Source: Lichenicoccus sp963693035
Lineage (GTDB): Bacteria; Pseudomonadota; Alphaproteobacteria; Acetobacterales; Acetobacteraceae
Direction of reading: 5' to 3'
DNA: 64,000 nucleotides
NCBI GenBank assembly: GCA_963693035.2
Contig: CAXMMQ010000007.1
Location: 558,001-622,000 of the forward strand
Notes under the pieces: generated by a model
What the model saw: only the letters and a program-made list of their open reading frames with translations
Told to the model about the DNA's origin: nothing
Databases searched by the model: none
Shown here: positions 26,063 to 36,074 of the stretch, piece by piece
How positions within the stretch are numbered: the stretch's first letter is position 1
Layout of the letters: each line of letters opens with the position of its first letter
Program-made: the position numbers and the translations under genes

Positions 26063-27158
26063 CGAGCACGGCCAGCGTGGTGTGGCCCTGGCCGACCAGG
26101 TCCGCCGTCAGCACCGAGGCGCCGCCGGCCTTGTGCACGGACAGCACGAGATCGGCGCCGCCGTTCGTCGTGCTCGCGGACAGGTATTTTGCGAGGTCCG
26201 CGGCCCGGTGATCCCAGCCCGACGCAGTGAGCGCGCTGCTCAGGTCGAGCGTGTTGGACAGGATGCTGACGCTCAGCGTCACGCTGCCGGCGGCCGGCAG
26301 CGTGATCGTGTTGCCAGTGCCGGACACGCTCAGGCTTTGGCCGGTGGTGAGCGCCTGCGTCGTATTGCTTGCAGTGAGAAACTGCATCGTCGGCGATGCG
26401 GATGCTGCCGTCGTGCTGGTGTCGAAGGCAACGGCTGAACTCGCGGACGACGTCGGCGCCGAATATTTCATGTCGTAGAGGTTGAGGCTGACCGAGGTGC
26501 TGACCGCGCCCGACGCCGCATTGGTGACCTCGGCTCCGAAGCTCTCGTTGACGCCGCCGTCGGCTGCATCGAGGGGCACATGCGATGTCGTCTTGAAGAT
26601 TTCTTGGCCGTTGACGTAGTAGGTGAGGCTGCCTTTCTCCCAATCCACCATGTAGGTGTTTTTCTGGGTCAGGTCGGCCGAGAAGGTGTGGTAGTCGTAC
26701 TGGTTGGAGTTTCCCGATCCGGCCCAATGCACGGTGGCGACACCGGTGCTGCGGCTGCTGCCGGAGGTCTCGAGCAGGTCGATCTCCTGGCCGGGCCACT
26801 GGTTGTTGGCCGGCCACAGCACGAGGCAGACGCCTGCGCCCTGACCTGCATCGAGGCTGGCCTGCACCGAGTAGCGGCCGTAGCCCTCGCCGGAGGAAGC
26901 GCCGAAATCATCCTGCATGAAGCCGACGGCGGACCAGCCTTCCGATGCGTTCGACGTCAGGGTGAGCGCGCCGTTGGCGGACGAGAAGTCGTCGGCGTTG
27001 CCCCACCGGAGTCCGAAGATCGATTGATTGAGCGCCGGATTGCTCGCGAAATTATCGTTCCACACGGTCTTGAAGCCAGAAGCCAGGGTCTCGGACAAGC
27101 CGGGGTTCTCCTCTGCGTCGATCCGCAACGCGCCCGGTCGGATGACGCACCGCAGCAT
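26040..27158 (-). CDS. GH16-like exported glycoside hydrolase with a type I secretion-like C-terminus
   Basis: 372 residues. Residues ~28-235 form a concanavalin-like glycoside hydrolase domain; the GH16 catalytic pattern ExDxxE is visible as PGQEIDLLETSG (~residue 125), and the product strand NLYDMKYSAP closes the domain. After a Ser/Ala/Thr linker, the C-terminal ~100 residues (SVSGTGNTITLPAAG ... NTLDLSSALTASGWDHRAADLAKYL ... LVGQGHTTLAVLEQHSLLG) resemble type I secretion target domains, and there is no Sec signal. It may trim a beta-glucan or exopolysaccharide. Substrate is not deducible. No type I exporter gene lies in the window. Its 3' end has been duplicated in tandem. Confidence 0.8.
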   Translation of the reverse strand: MLRCVIRPGALRIDAEENPGLSETLASGFKTVWNDNFASNPALNQSIFGLRWGNADDFSSANGALTLTSNASEGWSAVGFMQDDFGASSGEGYGRYSVQASLDAGQGAGVCLVLWPANNQWPGQEIDLLETSGSSRSTGVATVHWAGSGNSNQYDYHTFSADLTQKNTYMVDWEKGSLTYYVNGQEIFKTTSHVPLDAADGGVNESFGAEVTNAASGAVSTSVSLNLYDMKYSAPTSSASSAVAFDTSTTAASASPTMQFLTASNTTQALTTGQSLSVSGTGNTITLPAAGSVTLSVSILSNTLDLSSALTASGWDHRAADLAKYLSASTTNGGADLVLSVHKAGGASVLTADLVGQGHTTLAVLEQHSLLG

Positions 27159-27209
27159 CGCCGGGTGCGAAGCACGCGGTTGTAATCGTGAATGACGAAG
27201 TTGTGCTAA

Positions 27210-27836
27210 TCAATTGCGGAAAGGACCGCAACCGCTTTTTTTCCGCGCCGATGCATGTTTCTGTTTCATGCAGCAGCGGTCGAGAGGCTTCAAAAGTCGA
27301 CAGGGTGACTTGGACGGTCGCAACGCGGTGATCGAGATGTTGATCATGTTCATCTTGATCAGATCATCAAGATCAACATGATGATCATGCCGCGGCACGG
27401 CAACGAAACTGCACTCAGTATTTTGTTCTTGATACGCAACGAGAAGATGCAGTCTGACACGGCGGTCGCGCGCAACCACGATGACCGCGTTCTGCCGGAA
27501 CCGGCGCGCGAGCGCGATGCCGCGGCGGCGGTCGATCGCGGCGAGCACCAGCGCCTCTGACCAGATGCCGAGCCTGCCGTGCCCCGGCCCATGCGGCACG
27601 CGCCGCAGCGTCTCCGCCAGGCGGCGCATCATGCGATCGTTCCAGCCCTCGGGGCGGCGGCGGCCGCCCGGATTGCAGGCGCTCAGCAGCACCAGCCCGG
27701 GGCGCGCGAGGCCTGCGTCCCACTCCGGATCGAGCCCTGGAGCGATGCGCCCGACCCGCAGCACCGCGCCCCCCGCCTCGTAGCGGCTCTGGCGGTAGGA
27801 GCGCAGGATGGCGGGCGTCGGCGCCGGCACGGCCAT
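27210..27836 (-). CDS. DUF3293 domain protein with an unusual C-terminal extension
   Basis: 208 residues. Residues ~10-130 match the DUF3293 pattern: LLSACNPGGRRRPEGWNDRMMRRLAETLRR, then GIWSEALVLAAIDRRRGIALARRFRQNAVIVVARDRRVRL. The family usually stops shortly after that point. Here ~75 further residues with His/Asp- and Ile/Met-rich composition follow, reading through an A+T-rich inverted repeat at 27345-27380, so the ancestral stop was probably lost. Function of DUF3293 is unknown. The gene starts 13 bases after rodA and is likely co-transcribed with it. Confidence 0.75.
   Translation of the reverse strand: MAVPAPTPAILRSYRQSRYEAGGAVLRVGRIAPGLDPEWDAGLARPGLVLLSACNPGGRRRPEGWNDRMMRRLAETLRRVPHGPGHGRLGIWSEALVLAAIDRRRGIALARRFRQNAVIVVARDRRVRLHLLVAYQEQNTECSFVAVPRHDHHVDLDDLIKMNMINISITALRPSKSPCRLLKPLDRCCMKQKHASARKKSGCGPFRN
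27345..27380. repeat. A+T-rich inverted repeat
   Basis: CATGTTCATCTTGAT (27345-27359) and ATCAAGATCAACATG (27366-27380) pair over 15 bp with one mismatch around a 6-base loop. Flanking GATCATG words extend the symmetry loosely. Base composition is far below the ~70% GC of its surroundings. It lies inside the extended 3' part of the DUF3293 gene. Confidence 0.8.
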
Positions 27837-27849
27837 GGCAGACGACCGG

Positions 27850-29004
27850 TCAGAGCCCGTCCGGATCGGCGGCCTCGAGCCGATCGTCGCGATGCACGTA
27901 CACCGACAGCAGCAGCCCGAAGCCGAACATCACCGTCAGCATCGCCGAGCTGCCGTACGAGACCAGCGGCAGCGGTACGCCGCCGACCGGGATCACCCCC
28001 ATCACCATCGAGAGGTTCACCGCGCAGTAGAGGAAGAAGTTCATCGAGATGCCGAGTGCCAGCAGCCGGCCGAACTGGCTGCGCGCACGCACCGCCATCA
28101 GCATGCCACCCAACACGAGGGCCAGCAGCAGGGCGATCACGGACAGGCCACCAACCAGGCCGAACTCCTCGGCGATCATGGTGAAGATGAAGTCGGTCTG
28201 CTTCTCGGGCAGGAAGTTGAGCTGCCCCTGGGTGCCGTGCAGGTAGCCCTGCCCCCACAGGCCGCCCGAGCCGAGCGCGATCTTGGACTGGATGATGTTG
28301 TAGCCGGCGCCGAGCGGGTCCTGCTCGGGATGCAGGAAGGTGGTGATGCGGGCGCGCTGGTAGTCATGCAGGTGGGCAAAGGCGAGCCTGCCCAGCACCG
28401 GCAGCGGGACGGCCACCACCGCGATCTGCCACAGCCGCATGCCGGCGGCGACGAACAGGCTGAGCCCGACCAGGCCGGTGATCGCGCCGGTGCCGAGGTT
28501 CGGCTCCTTCAGCACCAGCGCCACCGGCACCAGCACCAGGGCCGCTGGCGGCAGCAGGAACAGCGGGTTGCCTAGCCGCTCCCAGCCGATCCGGTGGAAG
28601 TAGCTGGCGAGGACCAGCACCAGCGCGATCTTGGCGAACTCGGATGGCTGCAGCTGCACGCCGGCGATGACGATCCAGCGCTCCGCACCCTTGCCGACAT
28701 GGCCCATGTGCAGGACCAGCACCAGCAGGACGAGCGAGGCGCCGTAGAGCGGCGCCCCCAGCCGCATCAGCAGGCGGGGCGGCAGCATCGCCAGCGTCAG
28801 CATCAGCAGGACGCCGACCCCGAAGCGGATCGTCTGCGGCAGCGCGTAGGGGGTCGGCGAGCCGCCGCCGGCCGAGAACAGCGCCCCGTAGCCGACGCCG
28901 CCGAGCAGGCAGATCAGCAGGACATACAGCCAGTTGATGCGGCCGAGCCGCGCCAGCGGACCGAACCGCGCCGGTGCCCGCCGCAGGCGGCGCTCGGTGA
29001 TCAT
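27850..29004 (-). CDS. rodA: Rod-shape SEDS glycosyltransferase RodA
   Basis: 384 residues, ten or so membrane helices. RodA polymerises glycan strands from lipid II during cell elongation, with the PBP2 transpeptidase. Family motifs include KGAERWIVIAGVQLQPSEFAKI, LKEPNLGTG, GAGYNIIQSKIALGSGG..GQG and the C-terminal IPVGGVPLPLVSYGSS. The ATG at 29004 gives the expected MITERRLRRAP-type cytoplasmic start. In most relatives rodA follows mrdA directly; here a 2.2-kb gene separates them. Confidence 0.97.
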   Translation of the reverse strand: MITERRLRRAPARFGPLARLGRINWLYVLLICLLGGVGYGALFSAGGGSPTPYALPQTIRFGVGVLLMLTLAMLPPRLLMRLGAPLYGASLVLLVLVLHMGHVGKGAERWIVIAGVQLQPSEFAKIALVLVLASYFHRIGWERLGNPLFLLPPAALVLVPVALVLKEPNLGTGAITGLVGLSLFVAAGMRLWQIAVVAVPLPVLGRLAFAHLHDYQRARITTFLHPEQDPLGAGYNIIQSKIALGSGGLWGQGYLHGTQGQLNFLPEKQTDFIFTMIAEEFGLVGGLSVIALLLALVLGGMLMAVRARSQFGRLLALGISMNFFLYCAVNLSMVMGVIPVGGVPLPLVSYGSSAMLTVMFGFGLLLSVYVHRDDRLEAADPDGL

Positions 29005-29060
29005 GCTTTCGACGGTGCCTGCGCCGGACCCGACTTGTCCAGCACGAGGCCTTCGGGAGG

Positions 29061-31271
29061 TCAGCCGACCCGGTCGATGGCGGACGCGGCGCTCGCAACA
29101 CCAAGCAGGGTGATGGTGGTGCCGTCGGACACGCTGAGCGTGCTGGTCCCACCCGCCGAGTGCAAGTGCAGGTCGGACGCTTGGTAGCCGAACAGCGAGA
29201 TCCGGTCGAGGTCGGGATTGAAGCCGCTGACGACGTCGCTGCCGCCGGCGGCGCCCTTGACCACCACCATCGAGACGCCGCTGCTGCCGCCGGCGATGGT
29301 GGCATTGCCCGGGCCGGCCACCACCTCGAACCAGCCGCTGCCGGCGCTTGCCGCCATCGGGCCGCTGCCCTGGAACAGCAGCGCCGCCGCGTTGCCGACG
29401 GCAACCGACGCCGTCCCGCTGCCGCCGACCACCAGCATGTTGCCGCCGCGGCCCTGCACCGCGAGGGAGCCGCTGCCGCCGATGATCGAGTCCGCCATCC
29501 CGAGGCTGCCGGTAACGCTGGTGGGGCCGCTGCCGGCGAATACCGCCTCGCCGTTGCGGCTCATCACCTGCAGCGCGCCGCTGCCGCCGACGATGGTGTC
29601 GCCGCCGGCCGCCTGTCCCAGCACGGAGGCGGCGCCGGCGCCGGTGAAGATGACCGCGCCCGCGGTGGCACCGCCCAGGAAGACGCTGTTGCCGCCACCG
29701 CCGACCAGGCTCTCGCGACCCGGGCCGGCCGTCATCGTGGTGCTGCCGGCGCCGGCGCCGAACAACCGGTCGAGCGCGCCCCCGCCGGTGAGCGTGGTGT
29801 TGCCGCCGCTCGCCACCAGCACGCTGCCGCCGCCGCTGCCGGCGCCGAACAGCCCACCGCCGGCGCCGCCGAACAGGGTGCAGGCGCCGCTGCCGCCGGT
29901 CACGGTGGAGGTGCCGCTGCCGCCGGTGAAGCTCAGCGCGCCGCTGCCACCGACGACCGAGACGGCCCCGATGGCGGCGGTGATCGCGCCGCCGGAGATC
30001 CCGCCGAGCACGGTGTCGCCGTCCAGCGCGATGAATGCGCCGGCATGCGCGACGCTGCCGAGCGAGACCAGGCGGCCGCTGCCGGCGAGCGCCTCGGTCG
30101 CGGTCTGGAAGCTCATGGAGCTGGCCAAGGCCAGTTCTGTCGTGCCGCCGGCGCTGCCGTCGCTCAGCCACAGGCTGGTCCTGCCGGCGCTGTCGGTGCC
30201 GGTGAAGCCGATCATGCCGAAATAGGTGAACAGCCCGACCGGATCGAGACCGCTCGACGAGGCACCGGTCGGCAGCACCATGCGGGTTCCGGCCGCGGTA
30301 CCGTCGCTGATCCAGAGCTGCGGGTGGCCGCCCGCATCCAGCCCCGAGAATGCGACCTCGCTGCCGAACGCGGTCAGATCCTGCAGATCGGCGAAATGGC
30401 CGACCAGGGTGCTGGCGGCGCCATTGGTGCTCCATAGGCCGGCAGTGCCGTTGCTGTCGGTCGCAATGAACAGCGCCACGCCGCCGAGCATGACGAGGTC
30501 GCCGATGGTGCCGAACGACGTGCTTCCGCTCGGCACCGGCTGCGCGGCGTTGCCGGTGGAGCGCCAAAGCGCCATGTCGCCGACGGCATCGGAAAAGCTG
30601 AACAGCAAGGCGCCGGCCAGCGTCACGAAGCCGCCGGGGCCGGCGGTGCTCCCGAGGCCGGCATGCGCGAGGGGTGCCGCGGTGGTCCCGTTGCTGGTCC
30701 AGAGCGTTCCGGTCGCGGCGTTCTCGAGCAGGAGGCCGCCGCCGGGCAGCGCCGCAACGGCATCGGCCGCCAACGTCAGGCTGCCGGAATTGATCTCATG
30801 CGTTCCGGCCACGGTGCCGTCGCTGCTGTAGAGCCGCCTGCCGGCGAGATCGGACGGCGTCGACTGGCCGGTAAAATACAGCGTGCCGCCGACGGTGGCG
30901 AGGTTGCTGACCACCAGGCCGCTGGCGAGGCAGAGGAAGCTGCTGCCGTTCGCGACCCAGAGCGAGCCGGCGCCGTCCGGCCCGGTGGCGGCGATGGCGG
31001 CGAACCCATCGAACGCGGTCGTTGCGGTGATCGACGAGGTACCGGGCGGCAGGCCGACCAGGGTCGTTCCAGCCGGGGTGCCGTCGGTCCTGAAGAGCTG
31101 CGGCACGCCATTCGCGCCGCCGATGAACAGCGTCCCGGCACCGATTTGGACCGGATCGAAATCCGCCGTGATCGGCACCCCAAGAGAGGCTGCCCCAGGG
31201 GAGCTGCCAAGCGTTGCCCACAGGGACAGGCCCGAGGCCGAGGTGGCGCCGAACAGGATATGCGCCGTCAT
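29061..31271 (-). CDS. ELWxxDGT-repeat and glycine-rich beta-solenoid protein, inserted in the cell-shape operon
   Basis: 736 residues from ATG 31271, which has GGAGG 8 bases upstream. The N-terminal ~390 residues contain about seven degenerate ELWxxDGT repeats (PQLFRTDGTPAGT, RRLYSSDGTVAGT, LWTSNGTTA, GLWSTNGAA, PQLWISDGTAAGT, TSLWLSDGSAGGT), likely a beta-propeller. Residues ~400-680 are Gly/Ser/Ala repeats of the type VVGGSGALSFTGGSG with few aspartates, suggesting a beta-roll without full calcium sites. The last ~55 residues (GSDVVSGFNPDLDRISLFGY...DGTTITLLGV) resemble type I-secreted RTX proteins. No Sec signal. It is probably a large secreted or surface protein, out of place between mrdA and rodA. 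Confidence 0.8.
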   Translation of the reverse strand: MTAHILFGATSASGLSLWATLGSSPGAASLGVPITADFDPVQIGAGTLFIGGANGVPQLFRTDGTPAGTTLVGLPPGTSSITATTAFDGFAAIAATGPDGAGSLWVANGSSFLCLASGLVVSNLATVGGTLYFTGQSTPSDLAGRRLYSSDGTVAGTHEINSGSLTLAADAVAALPGGGLLLENAATGTLWTSNGTTAAPLAHAGLGSTAGPGGFVTLAGALLFSFSDAVGDMALWRSTGNAAQPVPSGSTSFGTIGDLVMLGGVALFIATDSNGTAGLWSTNGAASTLVGHFADLQDLTAFGSEVAFSGLDAGGHPQLWISDGTAAGTRMVLPTGASSSGLDPVGLFTYFGMIGFTGTDSAGRTSLWLSDGSAGGTTELALASSMSFQTATEALAGSGRLVSLGSVAHAGAFIALDGDTVLGGISGGAITAAIGAVSVVGGSGALSFTGGSGTSTVTGGSGACTLFGGAGGGLFGAGSGGGSVLVASGGNTTLTGGGALDRLFGAGAGSTTMTAGPGRESLVGGGGNSVFLGGATAGAVIFTGAGAASVLGQAAGGDTIVGGSGALQVMSRNGEAVFAGSGPTSVTGSLGMADSIIGGSGSLAVQGRGGNMLVVGGSGTASVAVGNAAALLFQGSGPMAASAGSGWFEVVAGPGNATIAGGSSGVSMVVVKGAAGGSDVVSGFNPDLDRISLFGYQASDLHLHSAGGTSTLSVSDGTTITLLGVASAASAIDRVG

Positions 31272-31340
31272 GCCAGGAGCCTCCACCGGAAGCACCTGTA
31301 GAGGGCGAAATGATTAAGAAAACCTTGAACGACCGTGGCT

Positions 31341-33194
31341 TCACCCGGCGGCGGCGACTCGCTGCCCGGGGGCCAGGGAACGGTTCGCCGGATCGCGACG
31401 CAATGTGTCCATCATGATGTCGCGCGCGACCGGGGCTGCGACCTCGGCGGCGGCGTTGCCGTGCTCGATCACCACAGAGACCGCATATTGCGGCGCATCG
31501 TATGGCGCAAAGCAGATGAACAGCGCATGCGGCCGCTCTTCCCACGGCAGCTTGGAGCTGTCGAAATGGCCGCCCTCGCGCGCCGCCCGCGACACCCGCC
31601 GCACCTGAGCCGAGCCGGTCTTGCCTGCCATCTGCACGTTCGCGAGCGGCAGCCGTGCCTTGGGCGCGGTGCCGCCGACATCGTTGACCACCGAGAACAT
31701 CCCGGCCCGGATCGCCTCCAGTTGCGCGTCCGCGATGCCCAGCTCCGGCCAGCGGAGCGGCGTTGCCGTGCCTCCGAGCCGGCGCGCCAGGTGCGGCTGC
31801 ACTGCGCGTCCGGTCGCCATCCGCGAGACGTAGGTCGCAAGCTGCAGCGGCGTCACCTGGATGTAGCCCTGGCCAATTCCCGAGACGATGGTGTCGCCGC
31901 CGTTCCAGTGATGGCCGTGCCGGCGTCGCCAGGTCGGCGTCGGGATCAGCCCGTCCCGCGCATGCGGCAGCTCGATCGCGACCGGCGCGCCCAGCCCGAG
32001 CCGGTGAGCCTGCTCGGCGATCGCTTCCATGCCGGTGCGACGCGCTACCTCGTAGAAGAACACGTCGCAGGAGTTCTTGATGCCGCCATGCAGGTCGAGC
32101 GAGCCATGCCCGTGCTTGCGCCAGCAATGGAAGCGGCTGCCGCCGACATCGAGCCAGCCCGGACACGCGATGCGGTCGTGCGGCGACAGCGTGCCGGCCG
32201 CCAGCGCCGCCAGCGCCACCGCCGGCTTGAAGGTGGAGCCGGGGGGATACAGGCCGGCGACCGCCTTGTTGAGCAGCGGCGTGCGCGGATCGGTCGACCA
32301 GGCCTGCCACTGCGCCTCGCTGACGCCGCTATCGAACAGCGATGGGTCGAAGGCGGGGTTGCTGACCATCGCCAGCACCTCGCCGTTGCGGCAATCCATC
32401 ACCACGGCGCTGGCGGACTGGCCGTCCAGGCGGCGCAGCACCGATTGCTGCAGGTCGAGATCGAGCGCCAGTTGCAGTTCCTCGCCGGGCACGCCCTCCT
32501 GCCGGTCGGTCTCGCCGAGCACGCGGCCGACCGAATTCACCTCCATGCGCACGGTGCCCGCGTGGCCCTGCAGGCGCGTATCGAACCAGGCCTCCAGCCC
32601 GGCGCGGCCGACCCGCATGCCGGGCAGCGCCAGCAGCGGGTTGGCGGCGAGGTCGGCCTCGCCGGCCGGGGCCACGTAGCCCACCACATGCGCCAGCAGG
32701 TCGGATTGCGGATACAGCCGGGTGGTGCCGACATCGATCAGCACGCCGGGCAGGTCCGGGGCGGCGACCGCGATGCGCGCCATGTCGTCCCAGGTCAGGA
32801 AGTCGTGCAGCACCACCGGGATGAAGCGCCGCTGCCGGTGCATGTCGCGCTCGATGCGGGCATGGTCGCGGGCATCGAGCGGCATGATGGCGGAGAACCG
32901 CGCCAGCGTGAGCGCCAGGTCGCTGGTCTCCTCCGGCAGCAGCAGCGCCCGCCAGTTCACCTTGTTGCCGGCCAGCGTCGCCCCGGTCCGATCGACGATG
33001 CGCCCGCGCGCGGGTGCGAGCTGCCGCGTGCTGATCCGGTTGGCCAGCGCCATCTGGGCGTATTTGTGCCCGTCCCTGACCTGCAGGCTGTACAGCCGCT
33101 GCCCGAGCACTCCCAGCACCCCGGCCTGCCCCGCCATCATCAGCAGGGCCCGACGCGTAAAAACCGCCCGCTGCGGGCTCTCCGGCCGCCTCAC
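31341..33194 (-). CDS. mrdA: Penicillin-binding protein 2 (elongation transpeptidase)
   Basis: About 617 residues from GTG 33194; an in-frame ATG at 33272 would add 26 residues, 13 of them encoded inside a repeat element, which argues against it. One N-terminal membrane anchor (ALLMMAGQAGVLGVLG) is followed by the pedestal domain and the transpeptidase domain with active-site PPGSTFKP, SCD and KTGSAQ. It cross-links peptidoglycan during elongation with RodA. The C-terminus is short compared with some PBP2s. Upstream, a 180-bp family-2 repeat separates it from mreD. Confidence 0.95.
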   Translation of the reverse strand: MRRPESPQRAVFTRRALLMMAGQAGVLGVLGQRLYSLQVRDGHKYAQMALANRISTRQLAPARGRIVDRTGATLAGNKVNWRALLLPEETSDLALTLARFSAIMPLDARDHARIERDMHRQRRFIPVVLHDFLTWDDMARIAVAAPDLPGVLIDVGTTRLYPQSDLLAHVVGYVAPAGEADLAANPLLALPGMRVGRAGLEAWFDTRLQGHAGTVRMEVNSVGRVLGETDRQEGVPGEELQLALDLDLQQSVLRRLDGQSASAVVMDCRNGEVLAMVSNPAFDPSLFDSGVSEAQWQAWSTDPRTPLLNKAVAGLYPPGSTFKPAVALAALAAGTLSPHDRIACPGWLDVGGSRFHCWRKHGHGSLDLHGGIKNSCDVFFYEVARRTGMEAIAEQAHRLGLGAPVAIELPHARDGLIPTPTWRRRHGHHWNGGDTIVSGIGQGYIQVTPLQLATYVSRMATGRAVQPHLARRLGGTATPLRWPELGIADAQLEAIRAGMFSVVNDVGGTAPKARLPLANVQMAGKTGSAQVRRVSRAAREGGHFDSSKLPWEERPHALFICFAPYDAPQYAVSVVIEHGNAAAEVAAPVARDIMMDTLRRDPANRSLAPGQRVAAAG

Positions 33195-33232
33195 GGTATC
33201 GAGCCCGTTACCTGAGCAAGCCGAAAGAGGCG

Positions 33233-33412
33233 GGCTTGAGATGCCTGATGCTGGATTAGAGCGGCTCCCCAATCCTCAAGCATGGGAGCCGCGCCCGGCG
33301 CGTCCTTCCGAGCGCCGGAGCGGAGCGGCCTAGATGGCCGTGAGCACCGGAGCACAGGAAGGGCGTCCATTCCTGCAAAGCGGGGGATCGCCAGCAGCAG
33401 GCATCTCAAGCC
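33233..33412 (+). repeat. Structured intergenic repeat, family 2, copy 2
   Basis: Bounded by 22-bp arms: GGCTTGAGATGCCTGATGCTGG (33233-33254) and its complement-like partner at 33391-33412 (one mismatch). Inside are a 9-bp hairpin (GCGGCTCCC / GGGAGCCGC, ~33262-33296), two GAGCxCCGG motifs around a CGGCC..GGCCG hairpin, and the shared GGATCGCCAGCAGC end. It is antisense to the mre operon. The right arm contains the TGA stop codon of mreD (33408-33406). Confidence 0.85.
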
Positions 33413-33990
33413 AGCCTGCGGTGGGCTCTGGTGCAGACTGCGGACAGCAACGGATAAAGCCCGAGCGCGAGCACCCAGGCGAACACCGGCGCCGGCAGCG
33501 GCATCGGCTGCAGCCGGACCACCGAGACCAGCAGCCACTCCAGCCCGAGCGCCGCCGCCGCGACGCCCGCGAACACCAGCCACATCGCAACGAAGCCGAG
33601 CCGCGCCAGCCTGCCGCGCCAGGTCCGGCCGCTGCCCAGCGCCAGCAGCAGCATCAGCGCGGTGACACCGATGGGCTGGCTGCCGAGCAGGTCGCACACC
33701 ACACCGAGGCCGAACACCGGCACCGCCGGCATCGAGGCCGGCCGGAACACCGACCAGAAGAACACGCAGCCGAGCAGCAGGCCGGGCTGCATCTCGGCCT
33801 GCCCGGGCAGGCCGAGCGGCGTGTTCAGCAGCAGCAGCGCGAGGACGGCGCCGGCCACGGGCACCGCGCGCCGCGCCGAGGCGTCGAGCGTGCGGGCCAG
33901 GACGTGGCCCGCAGGCGGCCCGCGCCGGCGATGTCCTGGAGTGACCATTGCCGGGACATGAGCTGATTGGGCGCGCTGTGGCTGTGCCAT
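33406..33990 (-). CDS. mreD: Rod-shape-determining protein MreD
   Basis: About 194 residues from ATG 33990. Five or six hydrophobic segments after an arginine-rich start, with the family-like stretch LLGCVFFWSVFRPASMPAVPVFGLGVVCDLLGSQPIGVTALMLLL. MreD is a small inner-membrane protein that works with MreC and RodA-PBP2 in sidewall growth. It starts 12 bases after mreC. Its stop codon lies within the terminal arm of a repeat element, so the native C-terminus may have been altered by that insertion. Confidence 0.9.
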   Translation of the reverse strand: MAQPQRAQSAHVPAMVTPGHRRRGPPAGHVLARTLDASARRAVPVAGAVLALLLLNTPLGLPGQAEMQPGLLLGCVFFWSVFRPASMPAVPVFGLGVVCDLLGSQPIGVTALMLLLALGSGRTWRGRLARLGFVAMWLVFAGVAAAALGLEWLLVSVVRLQPMPLPAPVFAWVLALGLYPLLSAVCTRAHRRLA

Positions 33991-34002
33991 TGCCACCCTG
34001 TT

Positions 34003-34983
34003 TCATCCACGTCCGATCGGCACCGGCTGGCCGGCCCCGGGCGCTTCGCCGGATGCCGGACCCGAGGCGGCCCGAGGTCCGGGATGCGGATCCGCATCGG
34101 CCGGTAGCAGCAGGCCGGCGCCCGGCCTGGCGTGCGCAACCACGCGGCCCGGCGCATCGGGTGGCGCGATCGCCGACAGGCCGAAATCGACGACGCGTAT
34201 CAAATCCAGCCGATCGAGGTCGGCGGCCGGCAGCACCACCGGGTCGCCGGGCCCGCGATAATGCACGACGCCAACCGGCAGGCCGGCCGGGAATGCGCCC
34301 GCCTCGCTGCTGGTCAGCACCCGCTCGCCCTCCTCGGGGCGGACATCGTCGGGATAGTACAGCAGCCTCGGTGCCGATCGGTTGACGCCGGCCAGCATCG
34401 CGTTCGCATGCGACGCCTCCAGCATGACCGGCACCCGGCTCGCGATGTCGGTCACCAGCAGCACCCGGGCGGAGCGCGATCCGGTCTCGGTGATACGGCC
34501 GACCAGCCCCTGCGCGTCCATCACCACGTCGCCCTTGTGCAGACCCTGCAGGCTGCCAGCATTGACCAGGAAGGCGCGCGCATAGAGGCCGCCGGTCTCG
34601 GCCACCACGCGGGCGGTGGCCACGTGCGCCGCCGGGTCGGGCAGCCAGTGCAGGCTCGCCTTGAGCGCCGCATTCTCCGCCGTCGCCGCCAGCGCCACCG
34701 CGCGCCATTGCAGCAGCCGCCGGTTCTCGGCGCGCAGGCGGTGGTTCTCCCGGGCGAGGTCGAACAGGCCGCGCGCCTCGCCGAGGCCGGAGCGCAGCCC
34801 GAACACCGGCACGTGCAGCACCGAATAGGCCGGCGCCAGCGCATCGGCGAGCACGGCGCGCGCCTGCACCGCCAGCCTGCGATCGGCCTGACCGAGGAGC
34901 ATCAGGGCCAGTGACCAGACAACCAGCACCGGCAGGGTGGTGCGCGACAGCGCCTGCCGTGTCTGGATCGAAAGGCGGATCAT
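34003..34983 (-). CDS. mreC: Rod-shape-determining protein MreC
   Basis: 326 residues from ATG 34983; the in-frame ATG at 35004 adds MPWRETS without clear support. One membrane helix (~residues 18-38), a coiled coil (FDLARENHRLRAENRRLLQW) and the two beta-barrel MreC core (VVMDAQGLVGRITETGSRSARVLLVTDIASRVPVML...) are visible, followed by a Pro/Gly-rich tail. It is a periplasmic scaffold that activates the RodA-PBP2 pair. It follows mreB by about 50 bases in the mreBCD-mrdA-rodA operon. Confidence 0.95.
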   Translation of the reverse strand: MIRLSIQTRQALSRTTLPVLVVWSLALMLLGQADRRLAVQARAVLADALAPAYSVLHVPVFGLRSGLGEARGLFDLARENHRLRAENRRLLQWRAVALAATAENAALKASLHWLPDPAAHVATARVVAETGGLYARAFLVNAGSLQGLHKGDVVMDAQGLVGRITETGSRSARVLLVTDIASRVPVMLEASHANAMLAGVNRSAPRLLYYPDDVRPEEGERVLTSSEAGAFPAGLPVGVVHYRGPGDPVVLPAADLDRLDLIRVVDFGLSAIAPPDAPGRVVAHARPGAGLLLPADADPHPGPRAASGPASGEAPGAGQPVPIGRG

Positions 34984-35033
34984 CGAAGTCTCCCGCCAGG
35001 GCATTGAAGGTCGCGCATCCTAGCCGCTCGGGC

Positions 35034-36074
<1,041 letters not shown>

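Noticed and set aside
33191..34708. 505-codon minus-strand frame across mreC, mreD and the repeat
   Set aside because: It runs out of phase through two well-supported genes and has no recognisable domain.
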